Position numbers and translations under genes: made by a program. A stretch of 64,000 bases of DNA from Schlesneria sp. DSM 10557 (GTDB taxonomy: Bacteria > Planctomycetota > Planctomycetia > Planctomycetales > Planctomycetaceae). A model generated the notes under the pieces. That model was given only the letters and a program-made list of their open reading frames with translations, had not been told where the DNA came from and ran no database searches. Positions 48,805 through 60,472 of this stretch are shown piece by piece. The stretch is taken from positions 6,099,001 through 6,163,000 of the forward strand of contig NZ_CP124747.1 in NCBI RefSeq assembly GCF_041860085.1, read 5' to 3'. Each line of letters starts with the position of its first letter. Within the stretch, counting starts at the first letter, position 1.

Positions 48805-49099
48805 CCTCGCCACTCCATTGAAGCGATCCAAAATCTTTCCCGGCGCCAAAAGAATCTTTGGACACGGAATCCATTCGTCGCGGGATTCTAGGAGATGACC
48901 AATTTCTCGTCACCAGCAGTTTCGGCCGTAGCCCTCCCCGCGCATAGGCGCAGCTGGGCGAATCGGTCGATGCTCAGTACGAGTGGCACCGCTGTGACTG
49001 ATCCGTGACGTGAACGTTTTCAAAACGTCGCCTACTACGGACGTCCAGCGAATTGGCCGCTCAGCGGGGCTCGATCAACGAGGTGAGATGTGCGCAGCG

Positions 49100-49528
49100 T
49101 CAATTTCCCTCGACTGCCTGTTCCACGACGACCAGTTTGTGATTCACCTCGTCGTATTGATACTGCTTGTTCCCGGGAAGGACGGGCAGTTTGATGTTGT
49201 TTGCCTTGATGATTTTCTCCATGAACTCATCGTAGTTCGCGGGAAATCGCCCATGCTCCGCCTCGAACAGTCGCAGGGCTGATTCGATCGATGATTTGGA
49301 GATTTGTTCCAGCATCGGTCCGTAGGCCGACGTGGGGGCAGTCAGTGGATCGGTCGCATGGATTCGGGAATCGCTCACAGTCTGAGCGGCTGCCGGATCG
49401 AACTTTCCAACTTCCTGAGTTGTCTTGTTAATGATTGAATTCGGCGACTTTTCGACCTGTTTTTCGAGGTTCTCCATGCAGCCAGAAAGCAGCACTGGGA
49501 GAGTCAGGGTGTAAAGTTTCCGGACCAT
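49100..49528 (-). CDS. Small lipoprotein, unknown
   Basis: 142 residues. The leader MVRKLYTLTLPVLLSGC ends in a lipobox. GAGGA stands about 10 bases upstream. The mature part is mostly helical and ends with LFEAEHGRFPANYDEFMEKI, a motif often seen in planctomycete pseudopilin-like or ligand-binding small proteins, but no family can be named. It is followed at 250 bp by the thioredoxin-fold gene in the same direction. Confidence 0.75.
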   Translation of the reverse strand: MVRKLYTLTLPVLLSGCMENLEKQVEKSPNSIINKTTQEVGKFDPAAAQTVSDSRIHATDPLTAPTSAYGPMLEQISKSSIESALRLFEAEHGRFPANYDEFMEKIIKANNIKLPVLPGNKQYQYDEVNHKLVVVEQAVEGN

Positions 49529-49725
49529 CTTGGGAAATCCTCATCGGGTATGTCAGGTGTGGTATCAGAGGGCAATGCCGCCTCTGCCATCGATTGCCTG
49601 TGCCATCGATGTCGTGAAATGAAATCGTTCGTTGCGAGTCTGCCTGACGCCAACTGAGACGAGCGACGCGCCAAGCGAAGCCCTCGCCATCGCTGACGAG
49701 GACTTCCTTTCGATTGGCTGGACGG

Positions 49726-51084
49726 TCACACGAACTGCCTGAGGAATCGGCGTCGGTATTCGTTCGGGTCTGCCGGAAAGATGGTTTGATAGCTCTTCTC
49801 GTCGGTGGCTCCGCGTTGAAAGCGACGTTTCTCGAATGTCGGCATCGACAGGCCGGTAACCGCCTCGACACCACGTCGAACGATTTCTCCCTTCAATGCG
49901 TAAAGACGAGATTCGTCCCAGTCTGTCAGCTCGATAAATGGAATCCCTTCTGCCACCTCAATGACGTTGGGCAAGGCAAAGGGGCTGAACCCGTGGAATC
50001 CGAGAGCAGCGACAGGGGCGGAAGAGCGGACATGGCCTCGGCTTTGCCCACCTGAATACGTGAGCGAGTGTTTAATCGCATGCACGCCCCACCCTTCCTG
50101 ATACAGCATCTGATTATTCAGCACGCTACGAATTGTGAGTTCGGTATTTTCATGGATCGGGTAGTCCTTGAGGTTCTCGTCGCCACCGTCGCCATCCACT
50201 AGCCACTTCCAGTCAGGATATCGATCCCGGATTCCCTGGCAGAGAGCCAGTGTCATCGTTGCAGACTCGACATCAAGCGGCTTGTAATCTTCCACGGTCC
50301 GGATTGCGGCATCCACGGAAATGGACTCAATCGGAACTTCGATCCGTTCCAGCAAGTATTCGAGGTCCAGCGCAGATAGAAACTGGGAAGCCTGCTGAGC
50401 ATCGGCCCCATTTCCACCCACGTCGAGAGTGAACGCTTTCAACCGTTGCGGGGCTTCACCTCGTGATAGCAGCAGATGGTAAAGTGTCAGTAACACCGAC
50501 CCGCTGTCGATCCCCCCCGAGAACAGCACCCCGATAGGTTGCGGTGATTGACCAGGTCTTTCAGCTGCGTCCGTCTTCGCGACGTAGTCGAGCCATTTAT
50601 TGAGTTCGTCCGCCAGTGCTCCAATGTAGGCGCGGCCGATTTCATCGAGGTTTGTGCTCAGTCTGTTCCGCTGAGGATCGAAGAAACGCGAGTATGTTGG
50701 ACTGGGGTCAGGACAGCCCACGAGTGCCAGTTCCGTCAAATGATGTGCCGGGACCATGCGGGTGTAGCTGGGGTGGAACTGGTTATCGAGTCCTTCGGCC
50801 TTCAACCAGTTCCAGATTTCATCAATCCGCTCGGCAACGATCAACACTGGTCCCGCATGTTTCTTCGCGATGAAGTACCGCAGCGGGCGGCCGATGGATC
50901 GAGCCATCCTGATGATTTTGCCCGCCTTGTGGACGAGAGCAAATTGACCATCGATTCCCCTGACCTGTTGTGGATCACCCGAAGCGACACGTGAAAGTGC
51001 TTCTTCGGCAGACATGTTCAGGAAGATATTTCTTCGTGGATCAACGAGGTCTACGAGACGTTCAATCAGTTGGACGGATTGCAT
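49726..51084 (-). CDS. Asparagine-synthetase-like ATP-dependent enzyme lacking the glutaminase Cys
   Basis: 452 residues; AGGAG 6 bases before the ATG. The C-terminal half is an asparagine synthase-type PP-loop domain with LFSGGIDSGS (about residues 188-197) and DGDGGDENLKDYP. The N-terminal half keeps traces of a class II amidotransferase fold (GIDGQFALVHKAGKIIRMARS) but begins MQSVQ, so the N-terminal Cys nucleophile of glutamine-dependent AsnB is absent. It could use ammonia directly or form another amide, as in beta-lactam synthetase-type enzymes. Substrate not readable. Confidence 0.8.
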   Translation of the reverse strand: MQSVQLIERLVDLVDPRRNIFLNMSAEEALSRVASGDPQQVRGIDGQFALVHKAGKIIRMARSIGRPLRYFIAKKHAGPVLIVAERIDEIWNWLKAEGLDNQFHPSYTRMVPAHHLTELALVGCPDPSPTYSRFFDPQRNRLSTNLDEIGRAYIGALADELNKWLDYVAKTDAAERPGQSPQPIGVLFSGGIDSGSVLLTLYHLLLSRGEAPQRLKAFTLDVGGNGADAQQASQFLSALDLEYLLERIEVPIESISVDAAIRTVEDYKPLDVESATMTLALCQGIRDRYPDWKWLVDGDGGDENLKDYPIHENTELTIRSVLNNQMLYQEGWGVHAIKHSLTYSGGQSRGHVRSSAPVAALGFHGFSPFALPNVIEVAEGIPFIELTDWDESRLYALKGEIVRRGVEAVTGLSMPTFEKRRFQRGATDEKSYQTIFPADPNEYRRRFLRQFV

Positions 51085-53900
<2,816 letters not shown>

Positions 53901-53944
53901 CCCACTTCCACGAAACCGAGGTCTGCCCGCCTCCCTGCCCCGCT

Positions 53945-54721
53945 TCATGGTGCGCCGATGTTCGGGTTGACGGACGGGGGCGTTGTGCCGGTGGGGCACA
54001 ACGTGGCTACCAGATCTCGAACTCCCAGCGGCGTCGCGCTGATTAACAGCTCTCCCGCTTCAAAGCCAGCAGTCGCTCCATAGAACCGGTTCTGGCTCTC
54101 GACGAGTCGGAAGACACGGTCTTTGGAGGGAGGGAATTGGGTTTTATAAGCGCGAACGGCTTCCAGTTTCGTTGAGAGTGTTGCTGAAATATCGACGACA
54201 AAGCGGCCGGACAGTTCGGGCTGTTCCAGTGTGGAAAGCCCAAGCGGGTACCACAGTTGCTTCGTGACGGTATGCACGTTCAGCCCGGCGAACTCGTCAT
54301 CCCACTTCGTTAGCCGACTATAAAAAACCGCAGCGTCCGTGATCTGCATTGCCTGCCAGTGGTCAGGTGATGCCATCGGAGTCTTGCCCGCGATCCCCAG
54401 GACGATCTTAGGTCGCCAGTGCCGAATGACACGTGCGAGTGCGATCCGTGCTGCGAACGAATCAAACAGGCAGCGGTTTGGCAGCGTCAGCGTCTCGCGC
54501 ATCTGAAGGCCGAGAATGCGCGCGGCTTCCTGGGCTTCGTCAAGGCGAGTCTGAACACCGGGACTTCCCGGCGTTGGTTCTCCATTCGTTAAGTCACAGA
54601 TTCCGACCTGATATCCCTGGCGGACCAGATTGGCGAGAGTTCCTCCCACTGCGATTTCGACGTCATCGGGATGAGCTCCAACGGCGAGCACATCCAGGGG
54701 GCGTGGCAGGTCTTCACTCAT
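53945..54721 (-). CDS. LmbE/PIG-L-family deacetylase (BshB1-like)
   Basis: 258 residues. The zinc-binding motif is complete: [10 protein letters not shown] (His, Asp, Asp) near the N-terminus and a distal His in [21 protein letters not shown] and [14 protein letters not shown] follow the pattern of BshB1, which removes acetyl from N-acetylglucosaminyl-malate in bacillithiol synthesis. Other GlcNAc deacetylations are possible, as no other bsh gene is in view. It lies 63 bp downstream of the alpha/beta hydrolase gene in the same direction. Confidence 0.85.
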   Translation of the reverse strand: MSEDLPRPLDVLAVGAHPDDVEIAVGGTLANLVRQGYQVGICDLTNGEPTPGSPGVQTRLDEAQEAARILGLQMRETLTLPNRCLFDSFAARIALARVIRHWRPKIVLGIAGKTPMASPDHWQAMQITDAAVFYSRLTKWDDEFAGLNVHTVTKQLWYPLGLSTLEQPELSGRFVVDISATLSTKLEAVRAYKTQFPPSKDRVFRLVESQNRFYGATAGFEAGELLISATPLGVRDLVATLCPTGTTPPSVNPNIGAP

Positions 54722-54784
54722 AGCATTTTCCGAAGTAGGGTCTTTCGAGATTTTCCTGACTGTCGCAGCGCGATCGCCAGACAG

Positions 54785-55801
54785 TCAGATTCCGCCGCTC
54801 TGCGGGAGGGCTGTGGCCACAAACATTCTAACCAGTTTTGCGACGCGATGAGGATGAGTCAGGTAGGGGTGTTGCCCTGCAGAATGCATCCATTCAGTCC
54901 GGCAATTCAGAAGTTTTTCTGTAAGTACATCTTGAGCCTCGGCCGCAATTCGCCCTTCCCCTTCTGTACGCAGAAGAAGAGCTGGCGCGGAGATCTCCGA
55001 GAGTCGCGACCGAATATCATACGAATGCGCGGCGAATGCCTTCTCGGCGAGGTCACGGAGGGGAATCGTCCCGGTACTTTCGAGCAGGAATTCGAAGCGA
55101 GATGAGTCGAAGGGTGGAAACCATGGTTGATGATTCACCGCCTGGAATCGACGCCGTTGCGGAAGGTCGTTCAGGTTTCGAGACGACTGAAGACAGACCG
55201 ACGCGAGTGCTCTCTCGAAGTATGACAGCCGTCGATAGGCAAATCCGTGCTGCAGGAACAGGTGCTCGATCGATGCCGGGGAGTGCAGTGCAGCCTCCAT
55301 CGCCACCGCCGCCCCGAACCCGGCACCGTAGATTGAGACGCGCGAATCTCCCTGTTCGTTGGCAACGGCGAACAGGTCAGCTGCAAAGTCGGTGATGGTG
55401 GATCGTGAACTTTTCTTTGGGTGGGTTGCCGTAACGTCGAAGACCACACACCGAAACTCATCTTTCAATAACCAGAGGGTGAGTGCGAAGAGTTCTGCTG
55501 TGCCCGCGAAATGGTTGAGGAAGTACAGCGGGGGACCGCTTCCCCAGGTTCGACCAAGGATTCGATGACGCCCGTGATCAAACTGCCACGGGGTACTTTC
55601 CGAATGATACTTCTCGAGAATCTCTTGCCACATCAGCGGAGCCGGACAGGGTTCACCGGCGCCATCGATTCGGGGGTCCGCATCAGGCGACCGTGAATCT
55701 GGGTACGGGTGCAGTCCGGCGGTTTTCGAGGATGCGCTGACCGCATCTCCCGCTGCAGGAAATTTTGAGCCTGAAGTGAACGTGGTTTTGAGATCCGACA
55801 T
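54785..55801 (-). CDS. Alpha/beta hydrolase-fold protein with nucleophile Ser replaced by Ala
   Basis: I use the ATG at 55801; a GTG two codons upstream is possible. About 338 residues: a 60-residue disordered N-terminus, then an alpha/beta hydrolase core (FLNHFAGTAELFALTLWLL, FRCVVFDVTATHP). The nucleophile elbow GxSxG reads GAGFG, so serine is alanine, confirmed in the codons. A late His (AGQHPYLTHP) and acidic positions remain. It may be a non-catalytic carrier or a degenerate paralogue. Adjacent to the LmbE gene. Confidence 0.75.
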   Translation of the reverse strand: MSDLKTTFTSGSKFPAAGDAVSASSKTAGLHPYPDSRSPDADPRIDGAGEPCPAPLMWQEILEKYHSESTPWQFDHGRHRILGRTWGSGPPLYFLNHFAGTAELFALTLWLLKDEFRCVVFDVTATHPKKSSRSTITDFAADLFAVANEQGDSRVSIYGAGFGAAVAMEAALHSPASIEHLFLQHGFAYRRLSYFERALASVCLQSSRNLNDLPQRRRFQAVNHQPWFPPFDSSRFEFLLESTGTIPLRDLAEKAFAAHSYDIRSRLSEISAPALLLRTEGEGRIAAEAQDVLTEKLLNCRTEWMHSAGQHPYLTHPHRVAKLVRMFVATALPQSGGI

Positions 55802-55919
55802 TTTCACGGCTGCTTCGTAGGAATGACTGCATGTGACCAGACCGAATCATCCCGCGTCGGGCGGGAACTTCAACCCTGTCCTCTTCCTTATGAATGAAAC
55901 AAGCGACTGCGACCGGATC

Positions 55920-57671
55920 TCACCTCAGAAAACGAATCCGTTCCCAATCAGGAATCCGCAACTGAAGTTCGCGATTGCCCATGCGAAGGCTGCCCGGCTT
56001 TGATGGTAGGTGAACGAGAAACGGCTTCCCTATCAGGTGCGTTTGATTCACGACAGGACTGTTCCAGCGGCGGCTGTCATGTGACACGGGGCTGTTGTCC
56101 CCCAGGACAAAAAATTCGTCCTTCTTCAGTTGGTACGGCCGGTTGATGGCATGTCGACTGCGCGTGTCGGTGTAGTAAACGTCACGATAAAGCTTGAGCT
56201 GATCAATTTTGACGTCGAGCCCGCGAGCACCGACTCGGAGTGGAATTCGTGACGGAGGAACCGAGACGGGGTAGTCGAATTGCCACGGAGGCATCACAAC
56301 TTGACCGTCCACCGCGATGAGAACTTGCTTATCGATCAGTGAAACTTCGATCTTTCCTCCGCTCTTTGACATCGACTTCGGCCATGGTGCGACAGCGACT
56401 GCTTCTGACTGCCACTCCGTTCCTGTAGGCTCCGAGTTCAACGGAACCCCTTGTTGAAGTGGTTCTTCGTAGAGCAGGACCTCACGGTGAACAATGTCGA
56501 AGACCACGTGATAGATCATCACGCCATTGGTGATTTCAACGAAGAATTCTCCTGACCCTCCTTCAATGGTGACCTGGGCGGAAACCATCAGATCCCGGAC
56601 GGGATTCGGGGCACCGACTTCGTCTACCGGGTTGTATCCGTAACTGTCCGAGACGCTGACCACATGTGATGCCTGGTACAGATCAAGAACCGCATTTCGG
56701 AACGCCTCGTCGTCGGACAGGTCCAGCAGCTCGCGTGCGGTCGATGCGGACAAGGTTCCCGTCACACTGAACTCGCCTGAGCGTGGATCAAACCGGAGTC
56801 CAGACGGAGGGACCGATGCTGTGTTAACGTCTGTGGGCCATTGTTCGAGATGGACTGAGGTATTATGTAGCCCCCCCGATCGAACCCAATGGTGGTACTC
56901 GACCCAATCAATTGGCTCTTTGTCGGGGCGTCGGACGTGTCCACCTTTCATCTGGAAACCGGTCCCCAGTGCCTCCCATCCGGCATGACTGCGCTCATCT
57001 GGTTCGACTGTGGAAATGGCTGCTTCCCAATGAGGGTGGAATCCGTCATCGTCCGCCGGAAGATGACTGTGGTCATGGACCAGGATCCGCGTCGCCAACT
57101 GTTGCTGGTATGTCTTCCGGGCAATCTCGTCATTGACGTAGACATCGCCCGCGATGATCTGGATCCGCTCACCGGGCAGTCCCACCAGGCGTTTGACATA
57201 CGCTTCCGTCGGCCGGGCCGGGTTTCGGAAGACGATCACATCCCAGCGACGGGGTTGTTGATAGAGGTATGCCTGCTTGTTGACCAGCAGCTGATCGCCG
57301 TGGTTTCGGGGTACGTCCGACACATCAATACCCGGTTGACCGCAATTCGGACAGACCGCGCGCGACCGGCTGGTCATGACTCGATTGGCTTCGGGGTCAT
57401 CGTCTGTATCGTAGGCCGTTCCAAACGGGAAGGTGGTCTTGCATGTCGGGCAGACGACGCGTTTGTGATAGCCGAGTAGACAGGGTGCCATCGATCCTGT
57501 CGAGATCATGTAACCTTCTGCGGCGAACGTGCGGAATAGCAGGACGGCGATAAACAGCGAAACGAATGCTTCCAGAAGGGCCCGGAAAGTCCCACGGTTG
57601 TCCTGTTCGATGTGCGGGCTGTCGGAGTCACGCCTTTCATCGTTCGGCAAATTGGATGGAAGTTCAGTCAT
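55920..57671 (-). CDS. lepB: Signal peptidase I, long form with zinc ribbon and extra domain
   Basis: The ATG at 57671 is chosen over a GTG at 57734; about 583 residues versus 200-320 usually. One N-terminal helix (ALLEAFVSLFIAVLLFRTFA) is followed by the catalytic Ser motif ISTGSMAPCLLG. Between it and the Lys motif (YVKRLVGLPGE) is an inserted CPTC...CPNC zinc ribbon. A long insertion (about 190-470) contains a LamG-like beta sandwich (SGGKIEVSLIDKQVLIAVDGQ). Box D/E (GDNSPVSHDSRRW) is intact. It removes signal peptides at the outer membrane face of the cytoplasmic membrane. Related long forms occur in Planctomycetota. Confidence 0.9.
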   Translation of the reverse strand: MTELPSNLPNDERRDSDSPHIEQDNRGTFRALLEAFVSLFIAVLLFRTFAAEGYMISTGSMAPCLLGYHKRVVCPTCKTTFPFGTAYDTDDDPEANRVMTSRSRAVCPNCGQPGIDVSDVPRNHGDQLLVNKQAYLYQQPRRWDVIVFRNPARPTEAYVKRLVGLPGERIQIIAGDVYVNDEIARKTYQQQLATRILVHDHSHLPADDDGFHPHWEAAISTVEPDERSHAGWEALGTGFQMKGGHVRRPDKEPIDWVEYHHWVRSGGLHNTSVHLEQWPTDVNTASVPPSGLRFDPRSGEFSVTGTLSASTARELLDLSDDEAFRNAVLDLYQASHVVSVSDSYGYNPVDEVGAPNPVRDLMVSAQVTIEGGSGEFFVEITNGVMIYHVVFDIVHREVLLYEEPLQQGVPLNSEPTGTEWQSEAVAVAPWPKSMSKSGGKIEVSLIDKQVLIAVDGQVVMPPWQFDYPVSVPPSRIPLRVGARGLDVKIDQLKLYRDVYYTDTRSRHAINRPYQLKKDEFFVLGDNSPVSHDSRRWNSPVVNQTHLIGKPFLVHLPSKPGSLRMGNRELQLRIPDWERIRFLR

Positions 57672-57949
57672 CGATACCAACCATGGCCATGAAGCACGAT
57701 TCCATTCCTCCGATTCACGCCTCTTGTGTGCCACTACCGCTGCGGCGACGGATACAATTCAGTTGAAACGGAACTACGTGATTCTATCGCAACGGGCAAG
57801 AACCGGGAAATAGCAGCGTTGCCGAGATCCGTCTTCGCGCAGAATTGGCCGATTGTTATCTTGCCGACCTGCCGCAAACGGGCTCCAAGTCACGATTTTG
57901 AGCGACGAGATGATCTTGTCGCCGCGACGCCACCAGGGAAGGTTGAGCG

Positions 57950-59152
57950 ATGTCACTGAAAACCGCAACAGCAGCGCCGCTAGTCGCATTGCTCCTCTCG
58001 CTTACGTTGTGTGTTACCGGAGCCGGCTGCAGTTACTTGATGCCCACAGTCGTCGACGATGATATTGACCTGGCTGAGCTCGACGATGATGGCAAACAGG
58101 AGCTGGTGGATGAAGAAGAAGAGGATGAGTTCGAAGAACTGGATGAGTCGCCTTCCAAGGTTCAGGATCTGGACGGAAAATCCAAGAGCGGTGACCGGTA
58201 TCCTCTGTCCAAAACTGTTGAGCATCGGCTGACGCAAATCGACAACGAAGGGACACGGACAAGTACTTCGCGGGCTGAAATTCAGTTGACCCTGGTCGTT
58301 GATCGAGTCCTCTCGGACGGCCGCAAACAGATGAGCGTCACCTACGATCGGGTTCAATTTGAGCAACTCTCCGGCGGCAAGCGGGTTTTCTACTCTTCCG
58401 ACAAGTTGGGGGAACCGGTACCGCCAGAGGCGTTCCTGTATGCCGGCCTCGCAGGGAATGGGTTCGGATTCTGGCTCGATGCCTCGAATCAGGTTTCGGA
58501 CGTCACCGGTTTCAGCGACTTTCTTCAGCGCTGCCTGCGCAGTGTTCCGCTGGAACATCGCGAGAACGTCAAAATGCAACTGGACGCATCCAAGTCGGAA
58601 GACGGGGTCGCTACGTTTATCGATGACAGCGTCGGAATGCTGCCGTACCGATTTGACCCCAGACATACCAATGTCGCCGTATCACAAGGGACGGAATGGG
58701 AGCTGGCTCCCCGCTATTGCGACTCCCCCGTCCAGATGATTACGAACGTCCAATGTGTCTTGCGAGAGCTCACCGCGAACTTCGCAGACATCCGTCTGAC
58801 CGGGCAGATTTCCGGTCCGAACGAGCCCGTCACCGTGCAGCACGCGGAGGGTGAGTTCACGGTGCTGGTCAAAGGAGGGAAGTGTAACGGGACATGTCGA
58901 ATCGATCGCAGGACTGGATTGCCAACACTTTCGCAGATTCAACACGATGTCGACCTGGTCATTGAGTTCCCAGACGGAAACAGAGTTGAACAGAACAAGG
59001 TCACATTCAGCACGTTGTCATCCCAGTCGAGCCTGCTCCAGCGGCCGGAAGCGTATTCGGATTCCCATGTCGAATCCGCGAGCTACCAGAAAAGCTTCAG
59101 AAAAGAGAAGCCGGGCCGAGTTGTTCCCGCAGGCAAATTCCGGCAGAATTGA
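57950..59152 (+). CDS. Lipoprotein of unknown function (DUF6263-like)
   Basis: AAGG about 8 bases before the ATG; 400 residues. Signal peptide with lipobox VTGAGC. Next comes a strongly acidic stretch (about 30-75, DDDIDLAELDDDGK, EEEEDEFEELDE), then a beta-rich domain from about residue 85 to 360. The layout (internal repeats such as MSVTYDRVQFEQL, ELTANFADIRLTG, GTCRIDRRTGLP) resembles DUF6263 or a related beta-barrel-like lipoprotein of planctomycetes. Two Cys pairs in the C-terminal half could form disulfides. Function unknown. Confidence 0.8.
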   Translation: MSLKTATAAPLVALLLSLTLCVTGAGCSYLMPTVVDDDIDLAELDDDGKQELVDEEEEDEFEELDESPSKVQDLDGKSKSGDRYPLSKTVEHRLTQIDNEGTRTSTSRAEIQLTLVVDRVLSDGRKQMSVTYDRVQFEQLSGGKRVFYSSDKLGEPVPPEAFLYAGLAGNGFGFWLDASNQVSDVTGFSDFLQRCLRSVPLEHRENVKMQLDASKSEDGVATFIDDSVGMLPYRFDPRHTNVAVSQGTEWELAPRYCDSPVQMITNVQCVLRELTANFADIRLTGQISGPNEPVTVQHAEGEFTVLVKGGKCNGTCRIDRRTGLPTLSQIQHDVDLVIEFPDGNRVEQNKVTFSTLSSQSSLLQRPEAYSDSHVESASYQKSFRKEKPGRVVPAGKFRQN

Positions 59153-59322
59153 TCGCAAGGTCTCACTGACACTTCCAAGCAATTCGTTTGCGGTTCTTCA
59201 AACGCAACCCGCTCACATCCTTGAGATGGTGGCAGGGCTCTGGTTGCGGAACTGCTTCGATACCGCAGTCGACGTGTTTGTCGGAGGTGGAATTTTCATT
59301 GACGCGATCAGGACACGCCCCC

Positions 59323-60282
59323 ATGCCGCATTTGCAGAACATCCTCGTCGGTGTTGACCTCCACCACGGTGACCGAATCGCTTCCTCGAATATTGGAGCT
59401 GAGTCGAAGGCTGCTGTTGATGAGGCTATTCAGCTTGCTCTGGTTTCGGGCGGGGCGATCACTTTCTGTTCTGTGCTCGAACTCACAGCACAGAGCCAGT
59501 CTCTGATCGAAAAGGATCACGAGAACATTCTGAAGACGGTTGAAGATTACGCCAGCATTACACTGTCAGAGCTGGTGGAATCGGCGAACGCGCAAGGGAT
59601 CGCCGCGGAAAGCCGAATTCGATTCGGTGCCGCCTGGGAGGAACTTTCCAAGGAGAGCGCCGAAGGGAAGTACGACGTCGTTCTCGTTGGCACCCGTTCA
59701 AGGACTCGCGCTGCGACGCTTTTGTTTGGAAGCACCGTCCAGAAGCTCATGCGATTTGCCCCCTGCCCTGTCTGGGTTGCCAAGCCTTCAGAGGTGCGCG
59801 AGATTCGGGAAGTCGCCGTTGCCACCGATCTGAGTGATGCCTGCTTGCCGGCGATCAAAGTGGCTGCGGCAATCTCACGGCAAATTAACGCCAAACTGTA
59901 TGTGCTGCACGTTTTGGAAACGGGTGACTTACGGTATCTCGCGATTGCGGGAGTGGCTGAGGAAGAACTCCGCGACACAGAGGCGCAGCTGCGGATCAAC
60001 GCGGTGCAGAAGCTCAAAGAACAACTCAGTCAGGTGAACCTGAGCGGAATCCAAAATGGAGTTCATTCCGAAGTTCTCATGGGTGATCCCGACACAACCA
60101 TTCCTCAGTTCGTTCTTGAACGGCAGGTTGATTTGCTTGTGATCGGAACGCATGGTCGAGGTCTGGTCTCCGGACTTCTTTTGGGGAATACAGCCGCGAG
60201 AATTTTGCCCAGTCTGCGGGCATCTCTGGTCGCGGTAAAGCCCGCCGGATACGTCAGTCCCTATGCAAAACAGGTACGGTGA
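59323..60282 (+). CDS. Tandem universal stress protein
   Basis: The ATG at 59323 starts the first UspA strand (MPHLQNILVGVDL); the frame is open upstream but that part is not Usp-like. About 319 residues with two UspA domains: the first (about 1-150) ends with VVLVGTRSRTRAATLLFGST and the second (about 155-305) with LLVIGTHGRGLVSGLLLGNTA, the ATP-binding G-2x-G-9x-G(S/T) motifs, both complete. Usp proteins help survival under starvation or stress. A convergent terminator separates it from the ammonium transporter gene. Confidence 0.93.
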   Translation: MPHLQNILVGVDLHHGDRIASSNIGAESKAAVDEAIQLALVSGGAITFCSVLELTAQSQSLIEKDHENILKTVEDYASITLSELVESANAQGIAAESRIRFGAAWEELSKESAEGKYDVVLVGTRSRTRAATLLFGSTVQKLMRFAPCPVWVAKPSEVREIREVAVATDLSDACLPAIKVAAAISRQINAKLYVLHVLETGDLRYLAIAGVAEEELRDTEAQLRINAVQKLKEQLSQVNLSGIQNGVHSEVLMGDPDTTIPQFVLERQVDLLVIGTHGRGLVSGLLLGNTAARILPSLRASLVAVKPAGYVSPYAKQVR

Positions 60283-60374
60283 GTCACCTCTCTGCGGGAG
60301 AGATTCTGTTCGTCCGCTCCCATGAAGGGATGGATCGATAACGTCGTCCCCGCTCGAGTTAGCAACTGAAAACA

Positions 60375-60413
60375 AAGAAGGGGGAACCAGATCATTTCCG
60401 GTTCCCCCTTCTT
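60375..60413. terminator. Bidirectional terminator between the universal stress and ammonium transporter genes
   Basis: AAGAAGGGGGAACC and GGTTCCCCCTTCTT form a perfect 14-bp stem around an 11-base loop. On the minus strand a T-rich run (CTTTGTTTTC) follows, so it serves the ammonium transporter gene best; on plus there is no good T-tract. Confidence 0.75.
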
Positions 60414-60472
60414 GGACTGTCACTCTTCACCCCGGCTTTGACCGGCCAGTGATGAGACTTGGCAAGTAGACT

